Below, piece by piece: positions 63,479 through 64,000 of a stretch of DNA of 64,000 nt. Numbering within the stretch: position 1 is the first letter of the stretch; every line of letters starts with the position of its first letter. This DNA comes from Bifidobacterium hapali. Its GTDB lineage: Bacteria; Actinomycetota; Actinomycetes; Actinomycetales; Bifidobacteriaceae. The position numbers and the translations under genes were made by a program. The stretch lies in the NCBI RefSeq assembly GCF_002259755.1, contig NZ_MWWY01000024.1, positions 1 through 64,000 on the forward strand, in the 5' to 3' direction. Under the pieces are notes generated by a model. That model saw only the letters and a list, made by a program, of their open reading frames with translations. It made no database searches and was not told where the DNA came from.

Positions 63479-64000
63479 ATGAGCGACAATCTAGTGCCCG
63501 AACCCGAATCGTCGGTGTTCGACGCGGTGAATGAGGTACTGGGCGACGAGGAGGCCGCACGTCGCGTGATGGCCAATCCAAAACTGGCTGCCGGCTTCCC
63601 GAATGGACATCCGTCACCGGTTCAAACGGTGGATAATACAGATGGGTCTGTCGAGATGTGTGCATGTGGTCGTCATCCAAAGCATGAATGTGGTCATGAA
63701 GGTGAACACAGTAGTGAAGATGATATTCCACTCAAAGCTGTTGATGATATCGGTCGCGCCACGGCTGAGGATGTGAAGGAAGCTCTGCATCAGGTTATTG
63801 ATCCTGAATTGGGCATTGATGTCATCGATTTGGGCCTTGTATACGGTATTGAAATCGATGAGCTGGGCCGTGCAATTATTACGATGACTTTGACAACGCC
63901 AGCTTGCCCGTTAACCGATCTCATTGAAGATGAGTGTGCGAGTACCTTAGCTGGATTAGTTGAAGAATTCCGTATTGATTGGACGTGGCAACCGCGTTGG
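63479..64000 (+). CDS. DUF59 (SufT-like) Fe-S assembly factor, cut by the window edge
   Basis: The reading frame is open from the ATG at 63479 to the end of the window (174 codons seen). TGGAG lies 7 bases before it. After an N-terminal extension, the DUF59/MIP18 core starts near AEDVKEALHQVIDPELGIDVIDLGLVYGIEID, with TLTTPACPLTDLIEDE carrying the conserved cysteine. The extension holds a Cys/His cluster, MCACGRHPKHECGHEGEH (residues 60-77), not usual for the family. SufT-like members help mature Fe-S proteins. It is the last visible gene of the suf block; the C-terminus is outside. Confidence 0.85.
   Translation, partial: MSDNLVPEPESSVFDAVNEVLGDEEAARRVMANPKLAAGFPNGHPSPVQTVDNTDGSVEMCACGRHPKHECGHEGEHSSEDDIPLKAVDDIGRATAEDVKEALHQVIDPELGIDVIDLGLVYGIEIDELGRAIITMTLTTPACPLTDLIEDECASTLAGLVEEFRIDWTWQPRW

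Overview
The window comes from a bifidobacterium or close relative. The strongest sign is an 825-codon xylulose-5-phosphate/fructose-6-phosphate phosphoketolase (xfp), the central enzyme of the bifid shunt, with pta and ackA (acetyl-phosphate to acetate) a few kilobases away. The actinobacterial gene order rpsD - DUF948 - alaS - ruvX - mltG - aroC - aroKB - aroQ - pyrG and the SufBDC-S-U-T block fit this. Base composition is moderate by eye, except for the G+C-rich insertion sequence at the left end. No rRNA, tRNA or CRISPR array was seen. I do not assign a species.

Layout. 1-1.4 kb: a complete IS256-family insertion sequence with matching inverted ends. 1.5-7.6 kb: small accessory genes (YbaK-like deacylase, cupin, methyltransferase, GNAT, Nudix hydrolase, DJ-1/PfpI protein), an RHH/PIN toxin-antitoxin pair behind a 27-bp palindrome, a probable miniature transposon and an orphan PP2C-like protein. 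7.8-13 kb: a CUT1-type carbohydrate importer (lipoprotein and two permeases, no ATPase) with a LacI regulator and a tandem LacI-like operator. 13-26.3 kb: aroA, ackA, pta, a DUF1846 gene, a GmrSD-like restriction gene broken by three one-base frameshifts, guaA and xfp. 26.5-34 kb: a Pit phosphate transporter with its DUF47 partner, then a two-component system divergent from a three-gene ABC exporter, arranged like the linearmycin-resistance (Lnr/Yfi) systems. 34-43 kb: an AlbA/Schlafen-type protein, the xpt-pbuX purine salvage pair, an OatA-like acyltransferase and a PcrA/UvrD helicase with an unusual internal insert.

43-64 kb is a conserved core. rpsD has a long structured leader. It is followed by a histidine phosphatase, DUF948, a small membrane protein, alaS, ruvX, mltG, an antisense A24 peptidase, the shikimate genes, pyrG and an L,D-transpeptidase. 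The window ends in the iron-sulphur assembly genes sufB-D-C, sufS, sufU and a DUF59 gene cut by the window edge.

How the genes work together: xfp, pta and ackA form the carbon and energy route. aroA, aroC, aroKB and aroQ cover most of the shikimate pathway (aroE and a DAHP synthase are not in the window). guaA, pyrG, xpt and pbuX supply nucleotides. mltG, the L,D-transpeptidase and possibly the OatA-like protein act on the cell wall. The most noteworthy non-coding structures are a 19-bp-phased repeat array before the methyltransferase, a two-member palindrome family with compensatory changes, the rpsD leader and several very long hairpins. I found no clearly new multi-gene system. The best leads are listed as findings.
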